Below, one piece after another: positions 26,457 through 34,173 of a stretch of 64,000 nucleotides of DNA (within the stretch, counting starts at the first letter, position 1; each line of letters starts with the position of its first letter). Position numbers and translations under genes: made by a program. The notes under the pieces are model-generated. The model was not told the origin of the DNA. It ran no database searches and saw only the letters and a program-made list of their open reading frames with translations. The DNA is from Lachnospiraceae bacterium. Lineage in GTDB: Bacteria > Bacillota_A > Clostridia > Lachnospirales > Lachnospiraceae. The DNA is taken from assembly GCA_018365895.1 (NCBI GenBank), contig JAGZJD010000003.1, forward strand, positions 1 to 64,000, read 5' to 3'.

Positions 26457-27824
26457 ATGCCAGAAACACAGGATATTTTATTTGATATAACACCAGAGAT
26501 TCAGAAATATGCAGAATTGTGCAATACGAGCAATGCAATTGAACGGGAACTTTACACAAAGTACGACGTCAAGCGAGGACTGCGTGACCTGAATGGTAAA
26601 GGTGTTCTTGCAGGACTTACGAATGTATCAGATGTTCGGGCAAAGAAGATTGTAGATGGAGAAGAAGTTCCGTGTGAAGGAAATCTCTATTATCGTGGTT
26701 ATAGTATTCGTGATCTCGTGGCAGGATTTCGAGAAGAAAATCACCCCGGCTTTGAAGAGATTGCATATTTACTGTTGTTTGGCGAACTGCCGAACAGAGA
26801 ACAATTGAAAGAATTTCAGCAGACTCTCGTTGACAGAAGAACGCTTCCATCTAACTTTGTGCGGGATATTATTATGAAGGCTCCAAGCAAAGACATGATG
26901 GTAAGTATTTCCAGATCGATTTTGAACCTTTATTCCTATGATCCGAAGGCAGATGAAACCGATACAGAGAATGTACTGCGTCAGTGTCTGAATCTGATCA
27001 GTCAGTTTCCGATGCTGATGGTGTACAGTTATCATGCATATAATTACCGGCAGGGCAATGATCTGTTTATTTACGCTCCATCAAAGAAGCTGTCTATGGC
27101 GGAGAATATTTTGATGATGCTTAGAGAGGATAAGAAATATACGACATTAGAAGCAGAGATTCTCGACATGGCGCTTGTGCTTCATATGGATCATGGCGGT
27201 GGTAATAACTCAACTTTTACTACGCATGTAGTAACTTCGTCAGGTACAGATACCTACTCGACTTTTGCGGCAGCGATGGCATCTCTAAAAGGACCGAAGC
27301 ATGGAGGTGCGAATATTAAGGTTACGTCGATGTTTGAAGATATGAAGGAACATTTGACAGATTGGGAAGATGAAGAACAGATTTGTGCTTATCTGGAAGC
27401 TTTACTTGATAAAAAAGCTTTCGACCGGAAGGGATTGATTTATGGAATGGGGCATGCAGTTTATTCCATTTCCGATCCAAGAGCAGATATTTTCAAATCC
27501 TTTGTTGGACAGCTTGCAAAAGAAAAAGGATACGAAAAGGAATATGCCCTTTACCAGAGAGTAGAGCATCTTGCACCGAAGATTATCGGAGAGAAACGAA
27601 AGATTTATAAAGGTGTAAATGCCAATATTGACTTTTACAGCGGGCTTGTATATCGTATGCTGAACCTTCCGAAAGAATTGTATACACCGATTTTTGCGGC
27701 GGCCCGTATTGTTGGGTGGAGCGCTCACCGGTTAGAAGAACTGAAGAATGTAGATAAGATTATTCGTCCGGCTTACAAATCACTTGCACCACATCGAGAA
27801 TATATAAGAATGGAAGACAGATAG
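26457..27824 (+). CDS. gltA: Citrate synthase (citrate/2-methylcitrate synthase family)
   Basis: 455 residues. The family core is clear: LHMDHGGGNNSTFT (catalytic His region), SLKGPKHGGAN and GMGHAVYSISDPRAD with the second histidine. It condenses oxaloacetate with acetyl-CoA. No aconitase or isocitrate dehydrogenase gene is nearby, so it probably feeds a partial TCA branch toward glutamate. The ribosome site GAAAGGGGAG is strong. The alpha/beta hydrolase gene starts only 4 bp after the stop. Confidence 0.92.
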   Translation: MPETQDILFDITPEIQKYAELCNTSNAIERELYTKYDVKRGLRDLNGKGVLAGLTNVSDVRAKKIVDGEEVPCEGNLYYRGYSIRDLVAGFREENHPGFEEIAYLLLFGELPNREQLKEFQQTLVDRRTLPSNFVRDIIMKAPSKDMMVSISRSILNLYSYDPKADETDTENVLRQCLNLISQFPMLMVYSYHAYNYRQGNDLFIYAPSKKLSMAENILMMLREDKKYTTLEAEILDMALVLHMDHGGGNNSTFTTHVVTSSGTDTYSTFAAAMASLKGPKHGGANIKVTSMFEDMKEHLTDWEDEEQICAYLEALLDKKAFDRKGLIYGMGHAVYSISDPRADIFKSFVGQLAKEKGYEKEYALYQRVEHLAPKIIGEKRKIYKGVNANIDFYSGLVYRMLNLPKELYTPIFAAARIVGWSAHRLEELKNVDKIIRPAYKSLAPHREYIRMEDR

Positions 27825-27828
27825 TAAT

Positions 27829-28755
27829 ATGAGATCAGAATTTTTTTATACATCCAGTGATGGAGTGACTTCAATCCATGCCATTGAGTGGATTCCTAAG
27901 CAAAAGCCAAAGGCGGTGCTTCAGATCAGTCATGGGATGGTAGAATATATTGGACGATATGATGAATTTGCAGAGTATTTGTGTGAGAGAGAATTTTATG
28001 TTGTCGGTCAGGATCATCTGGGACATGGAAGGTCTGTGTCAGGAGAAGGAGGACACGGATATTTTCATAAAGAAAAGGGAAATGAGTATGTAGTTGGAGA
28101 TATTCATAAACTGCGCCAGAGGACGAAGGAGATTTACCCGGATATTCCGTATTTTTTGCTTGGACATAGTATGGGATCGTTCCTGACAAGACAGTACATT
28201 CAAATGCACGGAAGCGGATTGTCCGGTGTGATTATTATGGGAACAGGGTATCATGGAGCTTTCGAACTTCAGATGGGACGGCTGCTCTGCCGCGCGATTG
28301 CAGCGGTAAAAGGAGATCGCTACAGAAGCCGCCTTGTGAATAATCTTGCTTTTGGAGGATATAACAGAAAATTCCGTCCGGCAAGAACAGAAGTAGACTG
28401 GCTTACGAAAGATACAGAAATTGTAGACCGATATCAGAAAGATCCATGGTGTACCTTTTTATTTACCGTGAATGCCTATTACCATATGTTTACCGGAATG
28501 CTGCAGCTTACAAAAAAGCAGAATGTAGAAAAGATACCGAAAACGCTTCCGATTCTTTTTGTGGCAGGTGCAGATGATCCTGTTGGTAACTTGGGGAAAG
28601 GTGTGGATAAAGTATATCGACAGTACAAGCGTGTGGGGATAAAAGATGTTTCGCTCAAGCTATATCCCGGTGACCGGCATGAGATTTTGAATGAGACGGA
28701 TCGGCAGCAGGTCTATGAAGATATAGGGGAATGGCTGTTAAAAATCTGTTCATAA
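27829..28755 (+). CDS. Alpha/beta hydrolase, lysophospholipase/monoacylglycerol lipase type
   Basis: 308 residues. The nucleophile elbow is LGHSMGSF (Ser114). The oxyanion-region motif LQISHGMVEYIGRY and QDHLGHGRSV are typical of Hydrolase_4 enzymes. A later FVAGADDPVG carries the acid, and GDRHEILNE carries the catalytic histidine. It probably hydrolyses a fatty-acyl ester in the cytoplasm. The 4-bp gap from gltA indicates one transcript, though the biochemical link is unclear. A strong terminator lies about 145 bp downstream. Confidence 0.85.
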   Translation: MRSEFFYTSSDGVTSIHAIEWIPKQKPKAVLQISHGMVEYIGRYDEFAEYLCEREFYVVGQDHLGHGRSVSGEGGHGYFHKEKGNEYVVGDIHKLRQRTKEIYPDIPYFLLGHSMGSFLTRQYIQMHGSGLSGVIIMGTGYHGAFELQMGRLLCRAIAAVKGDRYRSRLVNNLAFGGYNRKFRPARTEVDWLTKDTEIVDRYQKDPWCTFLFTVNAYYHMFTGMLQLTKKQNVEKIPKTLPILFVAGADDPVGNLGKGVDKVYRQYKRVGIKDVSLKLYPGDRHEILNETDRQQVYEDIGEWLLKICS

Positions 28756-28900
28756 TCTTTTTACTTTGTGAACACAGTTATATCACATTTTTTCATTATA
28801 GTATTATTTGTAAAGAACAAAAGATAAAGATCTTTACGAAAGCCTGAACAGACAGGCGTATTATTAAATAAACTTTCTTTTTCATAACTTTCCTCTAAAA

Positions 28901-28926
28901 AGAAGCCGGAATCGGCTTCTTTTTTT
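28901..28926 (+). terminator. Terminator of the gltA-hydrolase operon
   Basis: AGAAGCCG (28901-28908), loop GAAT, CGGCTTCT (28913-28920), then TTTTTT. Confidence 0.85.
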
Positions 28927-29022
28927 GTAGGAGATTCGCTACTCCTTAAGTTTTTTAAGTCTTTGTTAATAAATTTTCGTTTTCTTTTAGAATATTAACA
29001 TACTTTGGACACATTTTTCACG

Positions 29023-29028
29023 TATACT
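29023..29028 (+). promoter_or_regulatory. -10 box of the left small RNA
   Basis: TATACT, conserved in both copies inside ACGTATACTAAGAGTCAGAT. No consensus -35 lies 16-18 nt upstream; the conserved AACATACTTT is there instead. This could indicate an activator-dependent promoter. Confidence 0.5.
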
Positions 29029-29033
29029 AAGAG

Positions 29034-29182
29034 TCAGATAGATGAGAAACACTCATTTATCACCCCCCTCATAAAGTAATCACTTGGTGGAACCAACCAT
29101 AACAAGTGACACTTTACTCTCATTCCTTTAGATAACTATAAAACCAACGAAACCCGTTAGCCGGAAGGTTAACGGGTTTTCG
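29034..29182 (+). ncRNA. Candidate small RNA, left copy (C-rich loop, two stem-loops, terminator)
   Basis: The predicted transcript is about 150 nt. Stem 1 pairs GATAGATGAG (29037-29046) with CTCATTTATC (29052-29061), 10 bp with one G-U. An unpaired CACCCCCCTC follows (29061-29070). Stem 2 pairs AAAGT/ACTTT (29073-29077 with 29111-29115) and TCACTTG/CAAGTGA (29080-29086 with 29103-29109), plus inner TGG/CCA. The terminator pairs AACCCGTTAGCC (29151-29162) with GGTTAACGGGTT (29167-29178), loop GGAA, then TTTTCGCT. Between the two copies, stem 2 and the terminator are unchanged and its apical loop differs (AACCAA versus AATAAA). No open frame with a ribosome site fits. Confidence 0.6.
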
Positions 29183-29192
29183 CTGTAGATAT

Positions 29193-30800
29193 TTAAAACA
29201 TGGATGTTTGATGAAGCTGATAAAGTTTAACAGCTAATTCCACTTCTGTATGTAAAACGGTTTCTTTCAGATCAATATTCAAAATCTCACATATTTTTCT
29301 AAAACGATATTTTGCAGAATTATAATGAATAAATAATTTCTGCGAAGCATCTTTGATATTCCATCCACATTCCACAATCATATAAAGTGTTTCAAGTAAG
29401 TCTGTATGGTATCTTTGATCGTAATCTTTTAAAGGTTTAATGTATTTAAGGCAAAAGTCAAAGGATTCTTTTTGGTCTGCAATTGAAAATAGTAGGCGAT
29501 AGACTCCAATTTCGTCAAAAAAGATAATACAGTTGAATTTCTCCATTTGGTAACTTATTTGAATAACTTTTTTTGCTTGTTCATAACTTTGATGTATGTT
29601 AATAAGTTGGTCCACATAACTGCCAACAGCCATAGTAACTGTAAAAGGGACAAGGGGTGCTAAATATGACTGGATATCCTCAAATACATGTTTTAATTTT
29701 TCTTTGGTTTCAGTTTTATATTCATCAAAAATAAGAAAAGAGATCACGTCACTTTGCGAGTAATACTTGGTATTAGGAAAATACTGTTTCATATATTGAA
29801 TAGATGTACGGAAAATACAGTCAATATAATTTTGAAGCTTTGAGTTTGTTTCTTTATCCAAATTAGTAATATATTTCTTTTTAATATTATTAATGTCTAT
29901 GATGACAGCTAGACCACCATCTATAAAATTCCATCCATATAGCTGCGCTTTGGATTGAATTTCGGTAAGTGTTTTAACATTATTTAAAAATAAATCTTCA
30001 ATAAAAGAAGTTTTATATTTATCTTCTATAAGTTTATTGCTAAGAAGCATTTGCATTCGAACGATAATTACAATACTGGCATATTCGATTGCAGTTTGGT
30101 AAATATTCAGTTCCCAAATATCTTTTTCTTGTTTTTTTGAATGTTCAGTCAAATCTACAATATATCCATATTGCTGTTTTTTACTCGCAACCAAAAAAGT
30201 TTCATAGTTATTTATATAATAAGAACTATCTTGAATATGATTATAATTGTATTCTGAAGAAAAATATATTTTCCCGAAAACTTCGTCAACAAAAGCTACA
30301 GGTGCTTTGATTAAACTACCTAATGTGTGAAGGATTTCAGGAATAGTATTTTCATTGATAGCTAATTCGGTAAAGCGTTTATGAATATTATTTGATTCTT
30401 GTAATGCAAGAGCCTGTACAGAAACAATATTCGAAAGCACGGGGGTTATAATGTCCAGAAAGGCCAATGAACCCGGAGAAGAAAGAATAGGGAATTTTTC
30501 TTGTTCAGCTAATTGAAGAACCTTGTCTGGAATTGTGTTCCAATAACGATCAAGTTTAATAATCAATGCACTTCCGTTTTTTTTGATAGAGTCTTTGACA
30601 AATTTGACAAATGCATCTTCACTATTATTCATGGCATATGCGGTAGTGATGATAACTTCACCGCCTTTCAACCAATTGAAACCGTCAGGTGTATCAATTA
30701 CAGTAACGGAAGAAATTTTTCGTCCTAATCCAGAAAATCCCGCAGCAATTCTGAGTTTATCTTTTAGAGAGGGCAATTGTAATAAGTCATAGATAGTCAT
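29193..30800 (-). CDS. PucR-family transcriptional regulator
   Basis: 535 residues. The N-terminal part (MTIYDLLQLPSLKDKLRIAAG, residues 1-20 and on) matches the PucR N-terminal domain. The C-terminus has the PucR helix-turn-helix (WNIKDASQKLFIHYNSAKYR, about 475-500). I chose the ATG at 30800 because AAAGGAGT lies 6 nt upstream; a 32-codon extension has no ribosome site. Family members usually activate or repress catabolic genes. It is divergent from the membrane protein-amidohydrolase operon, so it probably senses that substrate. It converges on the left small RNA 10 bp away. Confidence 0.85.
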   Translation of the reverse strand: MTIYDLLQLPSLKDKLRIAAGFSGLGRKISSVTVIDTPDGFNWLKGGEVIITTAYAMNNSEDAFVKFVKDSIKKNGSALIIKLDRYWNTIPDKVLQLAEQEKFPILSSPGSLAFLDIITPVLSNIVSVQALALQESNNIHKRFTELAINENTIPEILHTLGSLIKAPVAFVDEVFGKIYFSSEYNYNHIQDSSYYINNYETFLVASKKQQYGYIVDLTEHSKKQEKDIWELNIYQTAIEYASIVIIVRMQMLLSNKLIEDKYKTSFIEDLFLNNVKTLTEIQSKAQLYGWNFIDGGLAVIIDINNIKKKYITNLDKETNSKLQNYIDCIFRTSIQYMKQYFPNTKYYSQSDVISFLIFDEYKTETKEKLKHVFEDIQSYLAPLVPFTVTMAVGSYVDQLINIHQSYEQAKKVIQISYQMEKFNCIIFFDEIGVYRLLFSIADQKESFDFCLKYIKPLKDYDQRYHTDLLETLYMIVECGWNIKDASQKLFIHYNSAKYRFRKICEILNIDLKETVLHTEVELAVKLYQLHQTSMF

Positions 30801-30869
30801 AATTACTCCTTTAAACAAATCTATATTGTGCAAAAATAATAGTATAATGTTTCTTGAATACAAGTCTAT

Positions 30870-30886
30870 TGTACAATATATGTACA
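30870..30886. promoter_or_regulatory. Candidate operator between pucR-like gene and transporter operon
   Basis: TGTACA (30870-30875), 5 nt, TGTACA (30881-30886): a symmetric site in the divergent promoter region. Assignment to the PucR protein is inference. Confidence 0.45.
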
Positions 30887-30910
30887 TAAAATACAAAGAT
30901 TATTTGATTT

Positions 30911-30940
30911 TTGATTATTTCAAGAATGTTTTTGTACTAT
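30911..30940 (+). promoter_or_regulatory. Promoter of the membrane protein-amidohydrolase operon
   Basis: TTGATT (30911-30916), an 18-nt spacer and TACTAT (30935-30940). Confidence 0.55.
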
Positions 30941-31038
30941 GAATACATATGTTTTAACTAGTGAAAATGATATACTTCGATATATCAAGGGTGTTGACAC
31001 TATTAAAAGAAAACGTGATATTTAAAGGAGTGAAATGT

Positions 31039-31746
31039 ATGGATTATGTAAAAATTTCAAATTCTAGTATCCTCTGGTTACTGTGTGGTATTACTGTTTT
31101 TATTTCTTTATTACAGGCCATTCTTTATATGCGAATGGCAAAGAAAACAGCAGTAAGAGCTAACATACCAGATAGTATACCTAAAAAAGCATTTCGAGTT
31201 GGATTAATTTCAGCAATTGGCCCTGCACTTGGTGTATTTATTGTTATGGTAGGGTTGATGTCTTCTATTGGTGGTCCTTTAGCATGGCTGAGACTTTCTA
31301 TCATTGGTGCAGCACCAACAGAACTTACAGCAGCAACATTAGGTGCGCAGGCATGTGGAGTTGAGTTAGGTGGGGCAGGTTTTACACTAACAGTTATGGC
31401 TGTCAGCTGGTTTACAATGACATTAAATGGTGCTGGATGGCTCGTGTCTACAGGTGTAATTACACCAGCACTTGAAAAAGTTAGAGATAAGATTAGTGGT
31501 GGAGATGGAAAATGGCTTGTAGTTCTTAGTGGAGCATGTTCACTTGGTATCTTTGGTTATCTGAATGTTAATGAGATTTCTAAAGGTGCTGGTGGAACTG
31601 CAGCAGTGTTAGGTGGTATCTTTAGCATGATGTTCCTTGCTAAATTTGTAGTACCTAAGTTTCCTAAATTACGTGAATACACATTAGGTATCGCAATGAT
31701 TATTGGTATGGCTTGTGCGATTGTATGTGATTTAATCATAGCATAG
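31039..31746 (+). CDS. Multi-pass membrane protein, DUF5058-like
   Basis: 235 residues with about six hydrophobic helices and several small-residue-rich segments (IGAAPTELTAATLGAQACG, GLMSSIGGPLAWL). It resembles, from memory, the DUF5058 family of unknown function. I chose ATG 31039 with AAAGGAG 8 nt upstream; the upstream extension lies in promoter sequence. It is followed 14 bp later by a second membrane protein, then an M20 amidohydrolase. The pair probably forms a transporter for the amidohydrolase substrate or product. No transport motif is recognisable. Confidence 0.75.
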   Translation: MDYVKISNSSILWLLCGITVFISLLQAILYMRMAKKTAVRANIPDSIPKKAFRVGLISAIGPALGVFIVMVGLMSSIGGPLAWLRLSIIGAAPTELTAATLGAQACGVELGGAGFTLTVMAVSWFTMTLNGAGWLVSTGVITPALEKVRDKISGGDGKWLVVLSGACSLGIFGYLNVNEISKGAGGTAAVLGGIFSMMFLAKFVVPKFPKLREYTLGIAMIIGMACAIVCDLIIA

Positions 31747-31760
31747 AAGGAGGAATAACT

Positions 31761-32429
31761 ATGGATAATAATCAACTCTTAAAAGAATGGAAAAAGAACA
31801 GTATCCGGATTGGTTGTCCGACCAACCTTCTTGCTGCTGTTACAGCCTTTATCCCTGTTATTTGGCTGTGTGTAAAATATGATTGTTGGCCAGATCCTAA
31901 ACTTGTATTGTCTGCGTGGGGAATGGTTGCATTATCGTTTGGCGCATTCTACATTGTAGAACCGGTATCCTATTATGCTTCATTAGGTCTTACAGGTACA
32001 TATTTAAGTTTCCTTTCTGGTAATATCGGCAATATGCGAGTTCCATGCGCTACAGTTGCACTGGAATCTACAGAAAGTGAACCAGGAACACTTCAGGCTG
32101 AAGTTGCATCTACAATGGCTATTTGTGGATCTATCGTAACAAATTTAATTGCTACAACAAGTGCGGTTTTAATTGGATCTGCAGTAGTATCGGTTCTTCC
32201 GGCAATTATTAGTTCAGCGTTAACGAAATATGCGGCAGCAGCTATTTTTGGTGGAACATTTGGTACTTGGGCAGTGAAATATCCTAAAGTTGCAATATTT
32301 GGTCTTGGACTTCCGTTGCTGTTAAAATTTACAATCGCTCCGCCTACATGGGTACTTATTATCGTATCTGTATTCGGAAGTCTTGGATTCGCAAGACTTT
32401 TATATGTAAAAGAAAATAAAGCGAAATAG
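31761..32429 (+). CDS. Multi-pass membrane protein, partner of the DUF5058-like protein
   Basis: 222 residues with about five or six hydrophobic segments. The central region NIGNMRVPCATVALESTESEPG has polar and acidic residues that could line a transport path. I cannot name the family. It lies 14 bp after the DUF5058-like gene behind AAGGAGGAATAACT. The two genes are similar in size and hydrophobicity and may form a heteromeric carrier. The M20 gene follows after 57 bp. Confidence 0.7.
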   Translation: MDNNQLLKEWKKNSIRIGCPTNLLAAVTAFIPVIWLCVKYDCWPDPKLVLSAWGMVALSFGAFYIVEPVSYYASLGLTGTYLSFLSGNIGNMRVPCATVALESTESEPGTLQAEVASTMAICGSIVTNLIATTSAVLIGSAVVSVLPAIISSALTKYAAAAIFGGTFGTWAVKYPKVAIFGLGLPLLLKFTIAPPTWVLIIVSVFGSLGFARLLYVKENKAK

Positions 32430-32486
32430 TAATTAATATTTAATTTAAAAGTTTATATTTACAAGTTATTTTATGGAGGTGCTTGT

Positions 32487-33668
32487 ATGAAAATGTGGGA
32501 AGAATGTAAAGAATTGCAGAATGAAATTGTGAGAATGAGAAGAGAATTACATCAGATTCCGGAAGTAGGGAAAATTTTACCAAAGACTCAGAAATATGTA
32601 CTGGATGAATTAGACAGACTTGGCATTTCTTATAAATGTTCAGAAGTTGACAGTAGTATTATTGCAGAAATCGAAGGCGGTCAGCCAGGTAAAACAATTG
32701 CACTTCGTGCAGATATGGATGCGCTCCATATTACAGAAGAAAATGATGTGGACTATATTTCTAAACATGAAGGCTGTATGCATGCATGTGGGCATGATAC
32801 TCACACAGCAATGCTTTTAGGGGCAGCAAGAGTATTAAATGCTCATAGAGCAGAGTTAAAAGGTAAAGTTCGACTCTTATTCCAGACAGCAGAAGAACTT
32901 TCAAAAGGTGCTCAGATCATGGTTGCTGATGGTGCCATGGAAGGTGTAGATGCCGTATTTGGGCAACATATTGGAACTATTATGGATAAGAAATTAACTT
33001 CAGGTAAAATCATTGTAACGCCAGGCTGTTGTATGGCATCTTATGATCGATTTGTTCTTAAAGTAAAAGGTGTAGGTTGTCATGGCTCTTCACCAGAAAA
33101 GGGTATTGATCCAATTAACATTGCTTCTCATATTGTTATTGCTCTTCAGACAGTAATTGCAAGAGAGATTGCAGCGACAAAACCGGCAGTTCTCACGATT
33201 GGATTAATTCATGGTGGAAAATCATACAATGCGATTCCGGATTTTGTTGAGATTGAAGGTACAATACGCGCATTGGAAGAACCGGTAAGACAACAGCTTG
33301 GCAAGAGAATAGAAGAGATTTCAAAGAGCGTCGCAGCTACTTTCGGAGGTGAAGTGGAATACTTTATGGATTGGGGTGCTCCGCCGGTAATTAATGATGC
33401 TGAAATGGCAGCACTTGCAGCAGAAGCGATTAAAGAGGTTGTTGGAGAAGAAAATGTAATTACAGAGATTCCGGCTCCAAACATGGGTGGAGAAGATTTT
33501 GCATATTATTTACAGGAAGTACCAGGTTCATTTTTCTTCTTGAGTTCTTCAAATCCAGAAAAACATACAGATGTACCACATCATAATCCACTCTTTAATG
33601 TAGATGAAGACGTTCTATATATGGGTTCAGCAGCATTTGTATCTATTGTAGAACACTACCTTAGATAA
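32487..33668 (+). CDS. M20-family amidohydrolase (aminoacylase/amino-acid amidohydrolase type)
   Basis: 393 residues. The M20D di-metal centre is visible: RADMDAL (74-80), HACGHDTH (99-106) and TAEE (134-137) with the catalytic glutamates. A dimerisation domain occupies the middle, and PNMGGEDFAYYL near 335 carries another ligand. Such enzymes hydrolyse N-acyl or N-carbamoyl amino acids or small amides in the cytoplasm. Together with the two membrane proteins and the PucR-type regulator it forms a self-contained uptake-and-cleavage cassette. A terminator follows at 33690-33726. Confidence 0.9.
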   Translation: MKMWEECKELQNEIVRMRRELHQIPEVGKILPKTQKYVLDELDRLGISYKCSEVDSSIIAEIEGGQPGKTIALRADMDALHITEENDVDYISKHEGCMHACGHDTHTAMLLGAARVLNAHRAELKGKVRLLFQTAEELSKGAQIMVADGAMEGVDAVFGQHIGTIMDKKLTSGKIIVTPGCCMASYDRFVLKVKGVGCHGSSPEKGIDPINIASHIVIALQTVIAREIAATKPAVLTIGLIHGGKSYNAIPDFVEIEGTIRALEEPVRQQLGKRIEEISKSVAATFGGEVEYFMDWGAPPVINDAEMAALAAEAIKEVVGEENVITEIPAPNMGGEDFAYYLQEVPGSFFFLSSSNPEKHTDVPHHNPLFNVDEDVLYMGSAAFVSIVEHYLR

Positions 33669-33689
33669 ACTAAATAATTAAATGTGGAA

Positions 33690-33726
33690 AAAAGCACTTC
33701 TTCTAATAACAGGAAGTGTTTTTTTC
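33690..33726 (+). terminator. Terminator of the amidohydrolase operon
   Basis: CACTTC (33695-33700) pairs with GAAGTG (33713-33718), extended by A/T pairs and followed by TTTTTTT. Confidence 0.7.
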
Positions 33727-33797
33727 TGTATATATGTCAGGCGTTATCAGAAAGCTATTATAATAAAAACTTGTAAAAAGAATATAAAAAGATATAA

Positions 33798-34029
33798 ACA
33801 GCGAAAACCCGTTAACCTTCCGGCTAACGGGTTTCGTTGGTTTTATAGTTATCTAAAGGAATGAGAGTAAAGTGTCACTTGTTATGGTTTATTCCACCAA
33901 GTGATTACTTTATGAGGGGGGAGATAGTTGAGTGTTCCTCATCTATCTGACTCTTAGTATACGTTAAAAATATGTCTAAAGTATGTTGAGTTTCTAAAAG
34001 AAAACGAAAATTTATTAACAAAGACTTAA
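33798..34029. repeat. 232-bp inverted repeat, right copy
   Basis: Reverse complement of 28955-29186, same length, with 12 differences counted by eye. Together the copies bracket a 4.6-kb cassette of four genes. Confidence 0.92.
33802..33950 (-). ncRNA. Candidate small RNA, right copy
   Basis: Read on the minus strand it has the same plan as the left copy: TATACT -10 (33961-33956), stem 1 (33947-33938 with 33932-33923), a C-run reading CTCCCCCC then TC (33923-33914), stem 2 and the terminator (33833-33804). In stem 1 a G-U pair becomes G-C and one A-U becomes A-A. Stem 2 and the terminator are unchanged. It converges on the M20 gene and is divergent from the response-regulator gene at 34174. 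Confidence 0.6.
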
Positions 34030-34087
34030 GAAATACAAAGATAAAGACAACTGTCCTACAAAAATTAAGTAAAAACACATTCTATTG

Positions 34088-34106
34088 AATCTTAAATCAA
34101 TCTTAA
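34088..34106 (+). promoter_or_regulatory. Direct repeats upstream of the two-component operon
   Basis: AATCTTAA at 34088-34095 and again at 34099-34106, an 11-bp period. This is typical of OmpR-family regulator binding sites. A third CTTAAA follows at 34125-34130. Confidence 0.5.
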
Positions 34107-34125
34107 TAATTTCTGTAACTTCCCC

Positions 34126-34154
34126 TTAAAAATTCTTTGGTAATCTTGTATACT
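34126..34154 (+). promoter_or_regulatory. Promoter of the two-component operon
   Basis: TTAAAA (34126-34131), a 17-nt spacer and TATACT (34149-34154). Weak -35, consistent with activation through the upstream repeats. The -10 lies 20 nt from the start codon. Confidence 0.45.
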
Positions 34155-34173
34155 GTAAGGGAGGTGATTATTT

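Larger units (their letters stand above)
28955..29186. repeat. 232-bp inverted repeat, left copy
   Basis: This aligns without gaps to the reverse complement of 33798-34029. I counted 12 mismatches by eye, about 95% identity. It contains a complete small RNA-like transcription unit. The inner edge is the terminator that abuts the pucR-like gene. Confidence 0.92.

Noticed and set aside
28945..28959. CiaR-like TTTAAG direct repeat upstream of the left small RNA
   Set aside because: The first repeat is absent in the right copy, spacing is 3 rather than 5 nt, and it is over 60 bp from the -10.
30994..31021. Second promoter TTGACA-16-TGATAT before the DUF5058-like gene
   Set aside because: Transcription would start inside the ribosome site, leaving no usable leader. 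The promoter at 30911-30940 fits better.
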